Origin: Siphonodentalium dalli
Lineage: Eukaryota > Mollusca > Scaphopoda > Gadilida > Siphonodentaliidae
Reading direction: 5' to 3'
DNA: 64,000 bases
Assembly: GCA_032622095.1 (NCBI GenBank)
Contig: CP136063.1
Span: 278,685,426 to 278,749,425 of the forward strand
The notes under the pieces are model-generated. The model made no database searches. It was not told the DNA's origin and saw only the letters and a program-made list of their open reading frames with translations. The translations under genes were made by a program, and so were the position numbers. Shown here in pieces: positions 32,158 to 43,786 of this stretch (its first letter is position 1; each line of letters begins with the position of its first letter).

Positions 32158-34085
32158 GTAACAACCTGATCGTGCTTCATTTGGTATAACTTCTCGTGCT
32201 TCATTTGGTATAACTTCTCGTGCTTCATTTGGTATAACTTCTCGTGCTTCATCTCGTATAACTTCTCGTGCTTCATCTCGTATAACTTCTCGTGCTTCAT
32301 TTGGTATAACTTCTCGTGCTTCATCTCGTATAACTTCTCGTGCTTCATTTGGTATAACTTCTCGTGCTTCATTTGGTATAACTTCTCGTGCTTCATCTCG
32401 TATAACTTCTCGTGCTTCATCTCGTATAACTTCTCGTGCTTCATTTGGTATAACTTCTCGTGCTTCATTTGGTATAACTTCTCGTGCTTCATTTGGTATA
32501 ACTTCTCGTGCTTCATTTGGTATAACTTCTCGTGCTTCATTTGGTATAACTTCTCGTGCTTCATTTGGTATAACTTCTCGTGCTTCATTTGGTATAACTT
32601 CTCGTGCTTCATCTCGTATAACTTCTCGTGCTTCATCTCGTATAACTTCTCGTGCTTCATTTGGTATAACTTCTCGTGCTTCATTTGGTATAACTTCTCG
32701 TGCTTCATTTGGTATAACTTCTCGTGCTTCATCTCGTATAACTTCTCGTGCTTCATCTCGTATAACTTCTCGTGCTTCATTTGGTATAACTTCTCGTGCT
32801 TCATTTGGTATAACTTCTCGTGCTTCATCTCGTATAACTTCTCGTGCTTCATTTGGTATAACTTCTCGTGCTTCATTTGGTATAACTTCTCGTGCTTCAT
32901 TTGGTATAACTTCTCGTGCTTCATCTCGTATAACTTCTCGTGCTTCATTTGGTATAACTTCTCGTGCTTCATTTGGTATAACTTCTCGTGCTTCATTTGG
33001 TATAACTTCTCGTGCTTCATCTCGTATAACTTCTCGTGCTTCATTTGGTATAACTTCTCGTGCTTCATTTGGTATAACTTCTCGTGCTTCATTTGGTATA
33101 ACTTCTCGTGCTTCATTTGGTATAACTTCTCGTGCTTCATCTCGTATAACTTCTCGTGCTTCATTTGGTATAACTTCTCGTGCTTCATTTGGTATAACTT
33201 CTCGTGCTTCATTTGGTATAACTTCTCGTGCTTCATCTCGTATAACTTCTCGTGCTTCATTTGGTATAACTTCTCGTGCTTCATTTGGTATAACTTCTCG
33301 TGCTTCATTTGGTATAACTTCTCGTGCTTCATCTCGTATAACTTCTCGTGCTTCATTTGGTATAACTTCTCGTGCTTCATTTGGTATAACTTCTCGTGCT
33401 TCATTTGGTATAACTTCTCGTGCTTCATTTGGTATAACTTCTCGTGCTTCATCTCGTATAACTTCTCGTGCTTCATTTGGTATAACTTCTCGTGCTTCAT
33501 CTCGTATAACTTCTCGTGCTTCATTTGGTATAACTTCTCGTGCTTCATTTGGTATAACTTCTCGTGCTTCATTTGGTATAACTTCTCGTGCTTCATTTGG
33601 TATAACTTCTCGTGCTTCATTTGGTATAACTTCTCGTGCTTCATTTGGTATAACTTCTCGTGCTTCATCTGGTATAACTTCTCGTGCTTCATGTGGTATA
33701 ACTTCTCGTGCTTCATTTGGTATAACTTCTCGTGCTTCATTTGGTATAACTTCTCGTGCTTCATTTGGTATAACTTCTCGTGCTTCATTTGGTATAACTT
33801 CTCGTGCTTCATTTGGTATAACTTCTCGTGCTTCATCTCGTATAACTTCTCGTGCTTCATTTGGTATAACTTCTCGTGCTTCATTTGGTATAACTTCTCG
33901 TGCTTCATTTGGTATAACTTCTCGTGCTTCATCTCGTATAACTTCTCGTGCTTCATTTGGTATAACTTCTCGTGCTTCATTTGGTATAACTTCTCGTGCT
34001 TCATTTGGTATAACTTCTCGTGCTTCATTTGGTATAACTTCTCGTGCTTCATTTGGTATAACTTCTCGTGCTTCATTTGGTGCAT
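32158..34085. repeat. 24-bp minisatellite, about 80 copies
   Basis: The unit reads CTTCATTTGGTATAACTTCT plus CGTG. Two main variants exist, differing at TTTGG versus CTCG after CTTCA. The CTCG variant often recurs every third to fifth unit, suggesting higher-order copying of three- to five-unit blocks. Single units with CTGG (near 33668) and GTGG (near 33692) are also present. Because 24 is divisible by three, four of six frames stay open, including a 644-codon minus frame of MKHEKLYQ/E repeats; this is not evidence for a protein. Confidence 0.97.
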
Positions 34086-34088
34086 CAT

Positions 34089-35280
34089 ATTATTAAATTA
34101 AACTCAATTCCAACCTGCATTTTGGCTCTTTATTCTGGATTAGTGTATTATTGGGGGAAGGGGGTCCAATTAAAAGTACACATGGCGTAAAAGACACAAT
34201 TTTTACAAACAACATCAGTTTAATAATCATAGGTATATGTCAAGTTTCAACATGGGTTATTGACTTTTTTATGTTATGTTATGTTGTGATTGGTTACATG
34301 CATTTAAAGACAACTGTTGACAAAAAGTCAAAGAATTAAAAAAATGTCAACATTTTTAGTGCGGAACTGACCCAAGTTATGAAAACACGAACAGTTGAAG
34401 TGGATTCCCTGCTAGATGGTTTCCACATATGTCAAGCTCACATAATCTGAAGGCAGTTTGAACAGTTTCAATTTGGCCTCTGATGCAGATCAACAAACGT
34501 TAGCATTGAAGCCTATGGAAAATATTTACACCAGTGTAACCTCATATTGTTTTTGCTACCAGTAGGTAGAGTTTTAAAATACCTACGAAATGACATCACT
34601 TATATGGGATTACAATTCCCCCACCCTATTATGATCGGGGAAAATGAAAACTGAGTAAGGCTAAACTTTCACCACGTAGGTACACTAGGACCCAAAATAT
34701 TTGCTATTAACATAATGTATCCTGAATATTACATATTAGGGTACATGGAAATACCAAAGCAGTTAAGTATTGGATGAGGGGGTGCACGGGGGGTCGTACT
34801 AGCCCATGGACTAATTCGTGTCATAGACTTTTCCTCAGTCTGGAACAATGAAGAGCGTTCCTTGAGTGTCTGTTCCTTATATGGTCAAAATATAATTCGT
34901 TTACCTCACTTCTGTTAGAAAAAAGTTTAAACAGCCGGAACACAGTTATGACTGTAGTGGGGTTTCATCTGTTCATCTTATACTTATATTTACGAATGTC
35001 TGTCTGTGTTTTATAGAAGTGATAACATGTTGATATTTACGCGTAAATTCGCTAATACCGAGTTAATTGTGGTCTATAGAGTTCAGGTTTCGATAACACG
35101 GCACATCTGTAGCCTCTGTTCATTCAGGAAAGTATAATATATTCAAGATATCTATAATAATGCGTGATTTTGTCACAAAAATGATTATTTTCAATCATCA
35201 GGAACTGTATAACAAATCAGGCAAGAACCATCACAATACGGCGATAGAACGACTTCCGATGTAACAGTTCCTACACCGTG
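34089..35280. other. No gene recognised
   Basis: AT-rich sequence. The last part (from about 34980) resembles 38690-38720 (TTTGCGAATGTCTGTCTG-like) and probably starts the 35-39 kb repeat region. Confidence 0.4.
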
Positions 35281-36430
35281 ACAAAAAGTGATAATTTTAT
35301 TTTTTTAGCGCCCATTTCCACCTAATTGATAGATATTCTCCTCCGTGATTCGAGGAATCTAGTCGTGTTGTTTAAATATGCCAAATTGGCGCCGTTTGAG
35401 TGAGATATTGGGGGGGGGGGGGCGACTCAATTTGATATGAAGTTGTTTAGTCGTCGATTTCCACCAATTCTATATATAGTTATCTTCATAATAAGTCTAT
35501 TGTGTGCTTTAAGGATGTCAACAGTTGCGTCGATGGAGTCAGGGACAGGGAGGGGAGTGTCACCAAAACTGATAAAAATATGTTTATCGCCAATTTCCAC
35601 CGAATTCATACATGTTCTTCTCCAATTATATGAGGAATAAAATCATGTGGATTAAAGACACCACATTTAGTGACTATATTTGCGAATGTCTGTCTGTATG
35701 TGTTCTATATAATTTCACGATGGGTCTAACACGGGTAACGTTTTACGAGGAAGATAATGTTGTGGGTTAAAGTTTTCTAAAGTGACGCTGTTGGTGTCAG
35801 GGGCAGAAAATGGGAGGGCCTGCAAAAATGATGAAATATTATTGTCGGTGGTTTCCACCAAACTTATACATAATCATCTCCGTGGTATGTCGCCGTTCAA
35901 ATCAGGGGTACACGGAGGGGAGAGGGGCATCAAATTGATTAAAACCCACTATTTTAATGCCGATTTCTACCAAATTGATACACATTCATCTCCATGAAAT
36001 GAGGAATCTAATCGTGTGATCGAAAGACGCCAAATCGGTGCCGTTTGTGTGAGAAAAGGGGAGCACTAAATTAGATAAGAATTTGTTGATTAGTTGACGA
36101 TTACTACCAAACTGATACATAATTATCTCCATGATATCAGGAGTCTAATGGACGTCATTTAGATATGTCAAAAGTGGCGCCGCGTTCGAGACATGAACGG
36201 AGAAGGAAGGGGCACCAAAGCTGACACAAATATGTTTAGCACCAATTTCCACCAAATTCATGCACGTTCTTCTCCAATGGCACGAGGAATCAAATCACGT
36301 GGGTTAGAGACGTCATATTTTGTGCCGTTTGAGTCAGGGATGGAGAGAGGAGGGGCACTAACATTGATAAAAATGCTTTAGTCGACGATATCCAATATAT
36401 ACAATCATCGCCATAATTCGTTATAAGGAA
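35281..36430. repeat. Degenerate tandem repeat of about 140 bp, block 1
   Basis: The recurring phrase ATTTCCACCAAATTGATACA and its variants occurs near 35317, 35457, 35600, 35863, 35967, 36105 and 36246, mostly 137-143 bp apart. Between the phrases come GAGGAATCTAATCGTGTG, TTTAAAGACGCC and GGCGCCGTTTGAGTCAGGGA. Units are 70-85 percent alike by eye. No frame is kept across units, so it looks noncoding. Block 2 (37730-39540) repeats the same order with an offset of about 3.03 kb. Confidence 0.75.
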
Positions 36431-36855
36431 ATTTTGACGTTCAAATTTCACAACCGTGACAAATGGTGACCGAATTATAGTCCCTTGAACAATTATATCT
36501 TCTCATCTGTCATATTTATATGGTGGGAATCAGGACATTCATATAGTGATCTAGCAAAACAGATAGATAGAGTGACATTGAGCCGTCAGAGGATGACATG
36601 TTAGAATGGCTCGTGTATTATAAGACAAGTGAGTTTTCCCATTCAAGATATATTTTAAGATACAATTTGATGAGAGTTGGAAATGTATGGATATTGGTCT
36701 CAGAGTGCAGTCAAAAATAGTTTCTTCCGAGATAAAAGAGAACACAGTCAGTGGGACATGACTTTTCACGATTCTCCAATACCGGCATCTGACAAGGGTA
36801 CATCTGCCCGATACAGAGGATTTCTTTCATTTTTTAGAACAGCTAGACGCATGGC
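36431..36855. other. No gene; shared flank of blocks 1 and 2
   Basis: 36470-36570 (CTGAACAATTATATCTTCTC-like and GGACATTCATATAGTGA) recurs at 39480-39565. The rest is unique-looking. Nothing coding recognised. Confidence 0.45.
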
Positions 36856-36859
36856 TTAA

Positions 36860-37495
36860 AGGGGTACTGTACGCCAATTTCAATAAATTCCTGGTAACAA
36901 TTGCGATCTAATATCAATATTATATTTTAAAATAACGTATTTGAGTCGACGATGTCTACTGAAAACGTTCCGGTTAACAGGCTATCATAAAAGTCAAATT
37001 GAATTATTTAATATAAATGAATTTATGGCTGGAGTCATAAAATGGCGAATTATGCCATTACGAGTTACCGTTCTTGAAATCTCACATGTTGGGTGTCTTT
37101 TATTGATGACCGTTTACGACAAACATTATTTGAGTTGCGAACAAAACATGTTACATGCAAAAGGAAGTCCCGCTATAACAAATTTGGAAAAAAAGAGAAG
37201 AAACAGGATTCATAAAGCGTCAAGTATTTTTATATATAGGAGTGAGATTGTTCGATGGAAGAGATTGCAGGCATCAATTGAACTTCCGGTTCATCCTGCA
37301 ACCTGCGTCTTCTCCGGTGAAGGTCAAAAACATGGCGCGTAGTTTGAAATCGTAATATTTTGATTTCCAAGATCAATATTTTCGTCGCTAAATTAGGTTT
37401 ATACGAAACTCATATAACACGAACACAATCTAACTTGAAAGTTATGTAAATGGGAGTAAATAAAAAAATTGCCTATCTCTGTGTACAGTACCCCT
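36860..37495. mobile_element. TTAA-flanked element (piggyBac/Kolobok type), 636 bp
   Basis: TTAA at 36856-36859 and 37496-37499 flank perfect inverted ends AGGGGTACTGTAC and GTACAGTACCCCT. The inside holds a 133-codon plus-strand frame (36941-37342) with no DDD transposase motif; it could be chance, or a leftover. It inserted between blocks 1 and 2 of the degenerate repeat. Confidence 0.75.
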
Positions 37496-37499
37496 TTAA

Positions 37500-37729
37500 C
37501 AAAAACAACTTAATATATCGGTTTGTGTCTGGCACATCTAGCTGATATAGCAACATTTCTTTTAAACTGAGAATAATTAGACAGTATAGAACAACGAACA
37601 GGGAAGCACCTGGACATGTCTTTAAAACATATTTATCTTCACGGAGACACCATATCCATGGAAAATCAAATTAAAGAAGAATTTCAACCTATTGTTGGTG
37701 TGAAATTTCCAATTAATTGTGTGTCAGGT
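37500..37729. other. No gene recognised
   Basis: Short unique-looking stretch between the TTAA element and repeat block 2; contains TTGTTGGTGTGAAATTTCCA, similar to the motif-rich element at 770-1848. Confidence 0.35.
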
Positions 37730-39565
37730 ATGCATATCTGTATTTGCAAATGTCTGTCTGTCTGGGTTCTTTAGAAATTCACGGGGATCATCTAGATGGC
37801 ACCAAAGGGGTCTAACAGGGATATCTTTTTACGAGGAAGATAATAGTGTGGGTTATTATTTTCAGGGGCAGAATATGTGGAGGGGGAGAAACATTTTTGT
37901 CGCCGATTTTCACCAAACTTATACATAATCATTTCAATGATTTGATGAATCCAATGGTGGTGTTTAAAGATGTCAAACGTGCCACCGTTCGAGTCGGGAA
38001 TGCACGGAAGGGGACTCGCAGAGGGGCACCAAAAAAATCCACCAAATTGATACACATTCTTCTCCACGAGAAAAGGAATCTAATCGTGTGATTTAAAAAC
38101 AACGCAAAAATCGACCGTTTGGATGATAGATGGGGTGGGGGTGGGGGTGGGGGGGAGGGGTTGGTGGCACCACATTTTATAATAATTTGTGTATTAGCCT
38201 ACTACCACCAAAACTAATACATAATCATCTTCATGCTACCAGGAGTCCAATTATGTGGCCTAAAGATGTCAAAAGTCTATTGTGCATGACGGGGAGGACA
38301 CCAAAATTGATAAAAGAAAATATATTTTTAGCGCCCATTTCCACCAAATAGATACCTATTCTTCTCAGTGGTACGAGGAATCTAATCGTTTGGTTTAAAT
38401 ACGCCAAAGTGGCGCCGTTTGAGTGAGAGATGCATGGGGGTCACTATATTTTAGACGAATTTGTTTAATCGTCGATTTCCACCAATTTTATATAATCATC
38501 TTCATACCTAGTCTAAGTGTGTGGTTTAAATATGTCAAAAGTGGCGTCGTTTGAGTCAGGGATAGGGAGGGGAGTGTCACAAAAGTTTATAAAAGATATG
38601 TCTAGCGCCAATTTCCACCAAATTCATAAATATTTTTCTCCAATGATACGAGGAATCAAATCATCAGGGTAAAAGACACCACATTTGGTGCCTATATTTG
38701 CGAATGTCTGTTCGTCTGCGTTCTACTAGTATATATAACTTTACGGAGGACCATCTAGATGGGTCTAACACGGTTAACGTTTTACGAGAAGATTATGTTG
38801 TGGGTTAAAATTTTATGAAGTGACACTGTTTTTGTCAGGGGGACAAAAGGGGAGTGGCAGAAAATATAATGAAATATGTTTGTCGCTGATTTCCACCAAA
38901 CTTATACATAATCATCTCCATTATATGACGCCGTTCGAGTCAGGGATGCGCGGAGAGGGAGAGGGGCACCAACATTGATTAAAAAGCCATATATTTAGCG
39001 CCGATGTCTACCAAATTGATACATATTCTACTCCATGGTACCAGGAATCTAATCGTGTTCTTTAAAGACGCCCAATTGGTGCCATTTGTGTGAGAGGTGG
39101 CGCTAAATTTGATAATAATTTGTTTAGTTGACTATTACTACCAAACGTATACAAAATAATCTCCATGATATCATGAGTCTAATAATGGACGTGGTTTAAA
39201 TATGTTCGAATCATGAATGAGGAACGGAGGGGAACCAAGGCTGACACGAATATGTTAAGCACTAATTTCCACCAAATTTATACACGTTATTCAATGATAC
39301 GAGGAATCAAATCACGTGGGTTAATGAAGCCAAATTTTGTGCTGTTTGGGTGGGATGGAGAAGAAGAGGGGGCACCAACATTGATAGGAATCATCGCGTT
39401 ATATATAGTCATCGCCATAATTCGTTATAAGGAGTTTTTGGCGTTCAAATTTCACAACTGCGGTCACAAAGTTGTTACCGCATTAAGTCACCTGAACAAT
39501 TATATCTTCTCAACTGTCATATTTATATGGGAAGGGAATCAGGACATTCATATAGTGAGCTAGCA
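37730..39565. repeat. Degenerate tandem repeat of about 140 bp, block 2
   Basis: Same units as block 1, in the same order: for example 38320-38640 matches 35300-35620 (TTTAGCGCCCATTTCCACC, GGCGCCGTTTGAGTGAGAGA, GTCGATTTCCACCAATT), and 38680-38800 matches 35660-35760 (GGGTCTAACACGG, AACGTTTTACGAG). 37730-37950 is a further copy of the same segment. This is a segmental duplication of about 1.2-1.6 kb laid over the 140-bp repeat. Confidence 0.75.
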
Positions 39566-39807
39566 AAACAGATAGATATAAGAAAGCTATACAATATATT
39601 TATCATTCTGTCTAAAAGATACTTATATACTTGCAAAATGAGCGACCTTGAACCCCCAGAGGATGACATGTAAGAATGGATCATGGATTACAAGAAGAGT
39701 GAGTCTTTCCCATTCAAGATATTTTCCACAATAGTCTGTCTGGATGGTGTTGGACACCTCTCGAACCAACAAAAACCATCCAGTAACACATCTGGGTACC
39801 TATACAT
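39566..39807. other. No gene recognised
   Basis: Contains AACCCCCAGAGGATGACATG, similar to the inverse-context phrase at 36583-36600, so it is probably more of the duplicated flank. Confidence 0.35.
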
Positions 39808-39990
39808 GCTGTACTCTTAACATGTGAAGTATATCTGGTGTATATATTATTTAGGTACCTGTACTCAAACATAAGTATACCTGGTGTATATTTTTATTTA
39901 GGTACCTGTACTCTAACATGTGATGTATACCTGGTCTATATGTTTATTTAGGTACCTGTACTCAAACATAAGTATACCTGGTGTATCTTT
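39808..39990. repeat. Minisatellite of about 48 bp, four units
   Basis: Each unit contains GGTACCTGTACTC and GTATACCTGGTGTATA. Two unit types alternate (AACATGTGATG and AAACATAAG), which suggests a dimeric higher-order unit. Confidence 0.85.
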
Positions 39991-40415
39991 TACAATTAAC
40001 TTGTGTTTTTCTCATTGAATGTTTCTGGCCTTCACTGAACAGTAGGTACTGTCAATCAGACAGTGGCATCCTTTTTAATGTATTTCATCATATAATGGAT
40101 ATTGGCTGCTGTCCTGTGTGTTGTGTACTCTGTTGGTACTCTAGCACTATCAAATAAACTGAACATCGTACTTCTCGGGTAGGAGCCAATGTGTGCTTAG
40201 ACTGTATAATAACCAATAACATAACATTTCATATAAACACTGCCATGCTGTGAATATGTATGAGATATCCTGGTGTGCCAATATTATGTTTCAATTCATA
40301 AAGTGTGATGAACCCACTGAAATCTGTTTTAATAATTAGTTACTGGAGATATATAGATCCACTCCACAGTATAACCCCACTGGTATTCAAGCATGTTAGT
40401 GCGCCTGTCATTACA
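39991..40415. other. No gene recognised
   Basis: Unique-looking AT-rich sequence, no coding signal. Confidence 0.35.
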
Positions 40416-40503
40416 AAATGAGGTCCCCAGAGGGTGAATTAAGTGACGCTATCCCACACATGGGGCTAGCATCACTAAATTCACCCTCTGGGACCTCATT
40501 ATG
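40416..40503. mobile_element. Single-palindrome MITE, copy 2 (AATGAGGTCCCCAGAGGG)
   Basis: AATGAGGTCCCCAGAGGG pairs with CCCTCTGGGACCTCATT around a CATGGGG centre. Relative of 22692-22945 and 46512-46640, with the same right-hand context GCTTAGGC. A more diverged piece follows at 40633-40686 (GAGGTTCCCAATGGGTG and its inverse). Confidence 0.75.
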
Positions 40504-40959
40504 CTTAGGCCTCATCTTCTCTGGAAAGGTTCTTTATTATCAAATTTCTATAGAATCTTCTTCACATAGATTCTATTTCTGTTTTAGTTTAGTTTCTCTA
40601 TATCCCCAAATTTGCAGACGACACATTGCATAATCGAGGTTCCCAATGGGTGTACATCACCATATTCACCATTTGGGAAGTTCAATCTGAGTCTACATGT
40701 ATGTCTCCCATAGCCTATTTTCTACTTTTGGTCTGAATTTTGGTCTGAAATGGCCGTGAGTTGCAAATGTTCCAACCTTCGGGGGTCTGAAGTTGTAAAG
40801 CTGGAAAGCACATTGTAGAGTTCCATATTTCGTGTATCTATCTATTTTATTCACCCTAACCCCTTTCTAACTAAAGACACACTAACACAAGAGTTGTGCT
40901 GTCGCCACGTGCGTAACCACTTTATATCCCACGTGGCATAAGTGTATACAGCCTATATA
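40504..40959. other. No gene; diverged palindrome remnant
   Basis: Apart from the diverged palindrome at about 40633-40686, no feature is recognised. Confidence 0.4.
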
Positions 40960-41090
40960 TTGGCCATACTAAGTAAAAACATCACTGGCCGGCGACCATT
41001 CTCGGCCATACTAAGTAAGAACATCATGGCCGGCGACCATTCTCGGCCATACTAAGTAAAAACATCACTGGCCGGCGACCATTATCGGTC
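40960..41090. repeat. Three tandem units of about 47 bp
   Basis: The units share GGCCATACTAAGTAAAAACA and CTGGCCGGCGACCATTCTC, and differ by single bases. Confidence 0.9.
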
Positions 41091-41106
41091 ACATTGTTTC
41101 TATTAA

Positions 41107-41290
41107 CCCTTTCAGTGCCATGTCCGATTTTTGTAACAACCAATATTTCCTTGATCATTTTTCAAATTTATTGATTATAATAATGTGATACATTGATTCC
41201 ATTAATATATCACATTATTATAATCAATAAATTTGAAAAATGATCAAGGAAATATGGGTTGATAGAAAATCGGACTTGGCACTGAAAGGG
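41107..41290. mobile_element. piggyBac-like MITE, 184 bp
   Basis: TTAA at 41103-41106 and 41291-41294 flank perfect inverted ends CCCTTTCAGTGCCA and TGGCACTGAAAGGG. The interior is an almost complete palindrome (TTGATCATTTTTCAAATTTA pairs with its inverse). TTAA duplication and a CCC start are the known hallmarks of piggyBac elements. Confidence 0.85.
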
Positions 41291-41681
41291 TTAAAGTCAT
41301 GCTGGTGACCAACATCCTTACCTAATTACATCGGATAACCTTTTTCTGGCTGGGATATCCTGCAGACGAAAGAGCAACAACATTGGGCACTTCTACCAGA
41401 GACATCAAGACATCCAACATCCTTCATAAAATTTCAATGAGATTTGATAACCTATATATCGTCGAGATATCTGCTCGGACGGATCAACATAAACATTGCC
41501 CGATAAACAAAGAATAACTCTAGAATGGAAAATCCGAGCAACGGCATTGGATACTTCTCTAAATGTTCTCATGGTGGTGACCATCCGTACCAAATTTCAT
41601 TGAGAACAGACAACTCATGGATAAGGTATCAGCTTGGACGGGCACAGAGGACTAGACGCATGTAATCCTGTATACCCAGCG
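41291..41681. other. No gene recognised
   Basis: Contains a two-copy diverged phrase about CATTGGNCACTTCTNCNAGAG, CCAAATTTCA and GGACGG (41355-41640). This may be an old tandem duplication; no protein signal. Confidence 0.35.
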
Positions 41682-41685
41682 TTAA

Positions 41686-42152
41686 AGGCCACTTAATTTT
41701 CCAATCGTCGATTTTTTTTACAGTGACTTGATGTACGGTTTTAATAACAATATATGCCAAAAATATGATTAAAATACTTTTATCAATCACTATTTGAAAC
41801 ATCTGTGGCTCAGAAGATGCCCACAGAGAAATAGAAAACTGCTGAAATCATAGAATGAATTCCCGCCTTTGCATGGCACCCAGAATGCAACAGATTTCAA
41901 ACTTTTTCAATGGAAGGGGAAGAACTCTATCTTTAATATACAGAGTTATTCCCCATGCATTGAAAATAACACTTATTTTTACTTCAATCTTGTTGACAAA
42001 ACGCGTTGGAAACTCAACAAAAACAACATGTCCACAGTTTATTACACCAGATAAGTTGATAATACAATGTTTTGGAGCTTCCTCTTTCAAAAGGTATATA
42101 TGGCATATATTTTATATAATGTAATCTGGGGGTTCGAAAACTAAGTGGGCCT
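41686..42152. mobile_element. TTAA-flanked element, 467 bp
   Basis: TTAA at 41682-41685 and 42153-42156. Ends AGGCCACTTAATTTTCCAA and TTCGAAAACTAAGTGGGCCT are inverted with a one-base gap and two mismatches. The overlapping frames at 41848-42124 on both strands lack transposase motifs. Confidence 0.7.
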
Positions 42153-42156
42153 TTAA

Positions 42157-42596
42157 CTCGTTTTATACTAAATACTCATTGACGAGTAGTTCCCTTCGAA
42201 AGTGTTGTTTGTTGAACTTATTAATTAAACAAAATTCCACCAAAGGGTATGAATTTTACTGCACGTGTATTATCATTTAGTCTGGTTGTCGTCTGCTCAT
42301 GTATCCTTAAATCCTCCAAATGAATAATGGACCATTCCAATGAATAATTTTAGTATAGAAATGGTTAATTCACTTCGTCCATGTGGGCATAGTATTTTGT
42401 TTTGTATTATTTGGAGGATAAAACTAGGCAGATCATCTAGGTGCATACTTTCATAACTGAATCGTCAAATCTACACGGCAGTGAATGGTTAAACGGTTTT
42501 ATCTAAACTATATGTACTCAACAATTGTAACATTTTATATAAACAGAACAACAAATAACAAATATAATCTCCACATTGAATACACATAATCTCCGA
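42157..42596. other. 3' flank of the GPCR gene
   Basis: AT-rich sequence downstream of the receptor stop codon (the receptor is on the minus strand). I saw no canonical AATAAA on the minus strand within the first 200 bp, so the transcript end is not placed. Confidence 0.35.
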
Positions 42597-43766
42597 CTAT
42601 ACAAAGGAATCTCGTGTTGGAATATTCATTCGATTCTGCCTTCTTACGCATTTCCTACTCATAAAAATATGGCGCATTGCCCGCCTGTATGAGCCGCCAG
42701 TTAAGCAATACATTAGGAAGTTAATACAGTAATTAACATAGAACACTGTCTTAGTAATCATATACACTCCTCGGAAAGTCCACAGATCAGTCGTGTGTAC
42801 GATGGTATCCACCTTACGTATGTACTCAGACTGTAGGAACTGTTTGATCCACACAATGGAATAGGGTATACTACACACAATGAATCCCAATGATATCGCG
42901 AGAAGGACCACAGTAAACTCCTTTCTGACCGAGGGCTTGAGTTTGTTACTTTTCGTAGGGTACTGATAGATAACCTTCCGAGTCATGAATTTCCTGATAA
43001 TGAGCAAATTCAGCATTGTAATTATGCTAAACGGTACTATTGTTATCATAACGGCGTAAACGCTGTCCAAATAGAATGACAGGTGTTCGTATTTAGGATT
43101 GCTGGTACACCGTGGAGATACTTCTGACGGAACGTCATAAACGCCAGTTAAACACGGTTTATACAAGTTTGACGTGATAGCTATGAGCAGAAGACCAGCT
43201 ACGACATTTTTGTTTCTCCCGTTGCTGAACTCTCCAACGGATTTTAATGGATGACAAACGCCAATGTATCTTTCGATGGTGAACGCGACAACCAACCAAG
43301 CGCTCATGAACCGGAACACATATGATAAATACAGGGTCACGTGACACACTCCAGGTGTTTCGAATATCAGAACTTTTGGTCCAGTTTCGAAATAATTCCA
43401 TCCTCTTCGTAACCACTCCACCGACACGTAGAAAATAATGACCATGAGATCACAAGCCGAAAGAGCACCGAGATACAAAGCTGCTGATAGATTGCGCATG
43501 CGCTTAAGGGCAAACACGCGCAAACTGAGCGAATTCCCCACAATTCCGAAGATTATGATGAATGGAGTGACGTAGGCGTGAAACTTGTTTGCAAAACTGA
43601 CGAAGTTTTTCTCCCAGCCTGGAATGGTGTCGTCGAGTGAAGTAGAGTTACCGTCCTTGGAAAGATATGCGGAAAGGTTTGAATATTTAAGTATGTTCCA
43701 TATGGTTTCTTCCATATCTGTGTCGACTCCGTTCACAAGAATGCTGAGTTCGTTATGCAGCGTCAT
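42597..43766 (-). CDS. Rhodopsin-family G protein-coupled receptor (peptide-receptor-like)
   Basis: A 389-residue receptor expected at the cell surface, coupling an extracellular ligand, probably a neuropeptide, to G proteins. Residues 1-64 are an extracellular tail with N-glycosylation sites at N30 and N40. Seven hydrophobic segments lie at about 65-87 (with GNS), 94-116 (LSACD), 138-164, 187-206, 235-258, 284-307 and 335-356. The DRY box is ERY (165-167), the TM6 CWxP is CSIP, and the TM7 NPxxY is NFLMY (349-353). Cys141 and Cys220 fit the TM3-ECL2 disulfide. The short tail holds Cys373, a possible palmitoylation site. The first in-frame ATG is at 43766. Upstream the frame stays open but reads TTTTTTTTCTCATCCGCAG before 43787, a good phase-0 splice acceptor, so the start may lie in an earlier exon. 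FMRFamide/TRH-type peptide receptors are the nearest guess; the ligand is unknown. Confidence 0.9.
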   Translation of the reverse strand: MTLHNELSILVNGVDTDMEETIWNILKYSNLSAYLSKDGNSTSLDDTIPGWEKNFVSFANKFHAYVTPFIIIFGIVGNSLSLRVFALKRMRNLSAALYLGALSACDLMVIIFYVSVEWLRRGWNYFETGPKVLIFETPGVCHVTLYLSYVFRFMSAWLVVAFTIERYIGVCHPLKSVGEFSNGRNKNVVAGLLLIAITSNLYKPCLTGVYDVPSEVSPRCTSNPKYEHLSFYLDSVYAVMITIVPFSIITMLNLLIIRKFMTRKVIYQYPTKSNKLKPSVRKEFTVVLLAISLGFIVCSIPYSIVWIKQFLQSEYIRKVDTIVHTTDLWTFRGVYMITKTVFYVNYCINFLMYCLTGGSYRRAMRHIFMSRKCVRRQNRMNIPTRDSFV

Positions 43767-43786
43767 CACACTGTTTAGTTCGTCAT

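Noticed and set aside
32158-34085. loxP-like half sites (ATAACTTC with TATA) in the 24-bp repeat
   Set aside because: Only a short part of the half site matches, spacing is wrong, and no inverted partner exists.
32154-34088. 644-codon open frame of MKHEKLYQ/E repeats as a gene
   Set aside because: It lies fully inside a 24-bp tandem array; three other frames are equally open, and there is no non-repeat coding sequence at either end.
36941-37342. 133-codon frame as a transposase
   Set aside because: No DDD/DDE residues in context, too short, and inside a 636-bp non-autonomous element.
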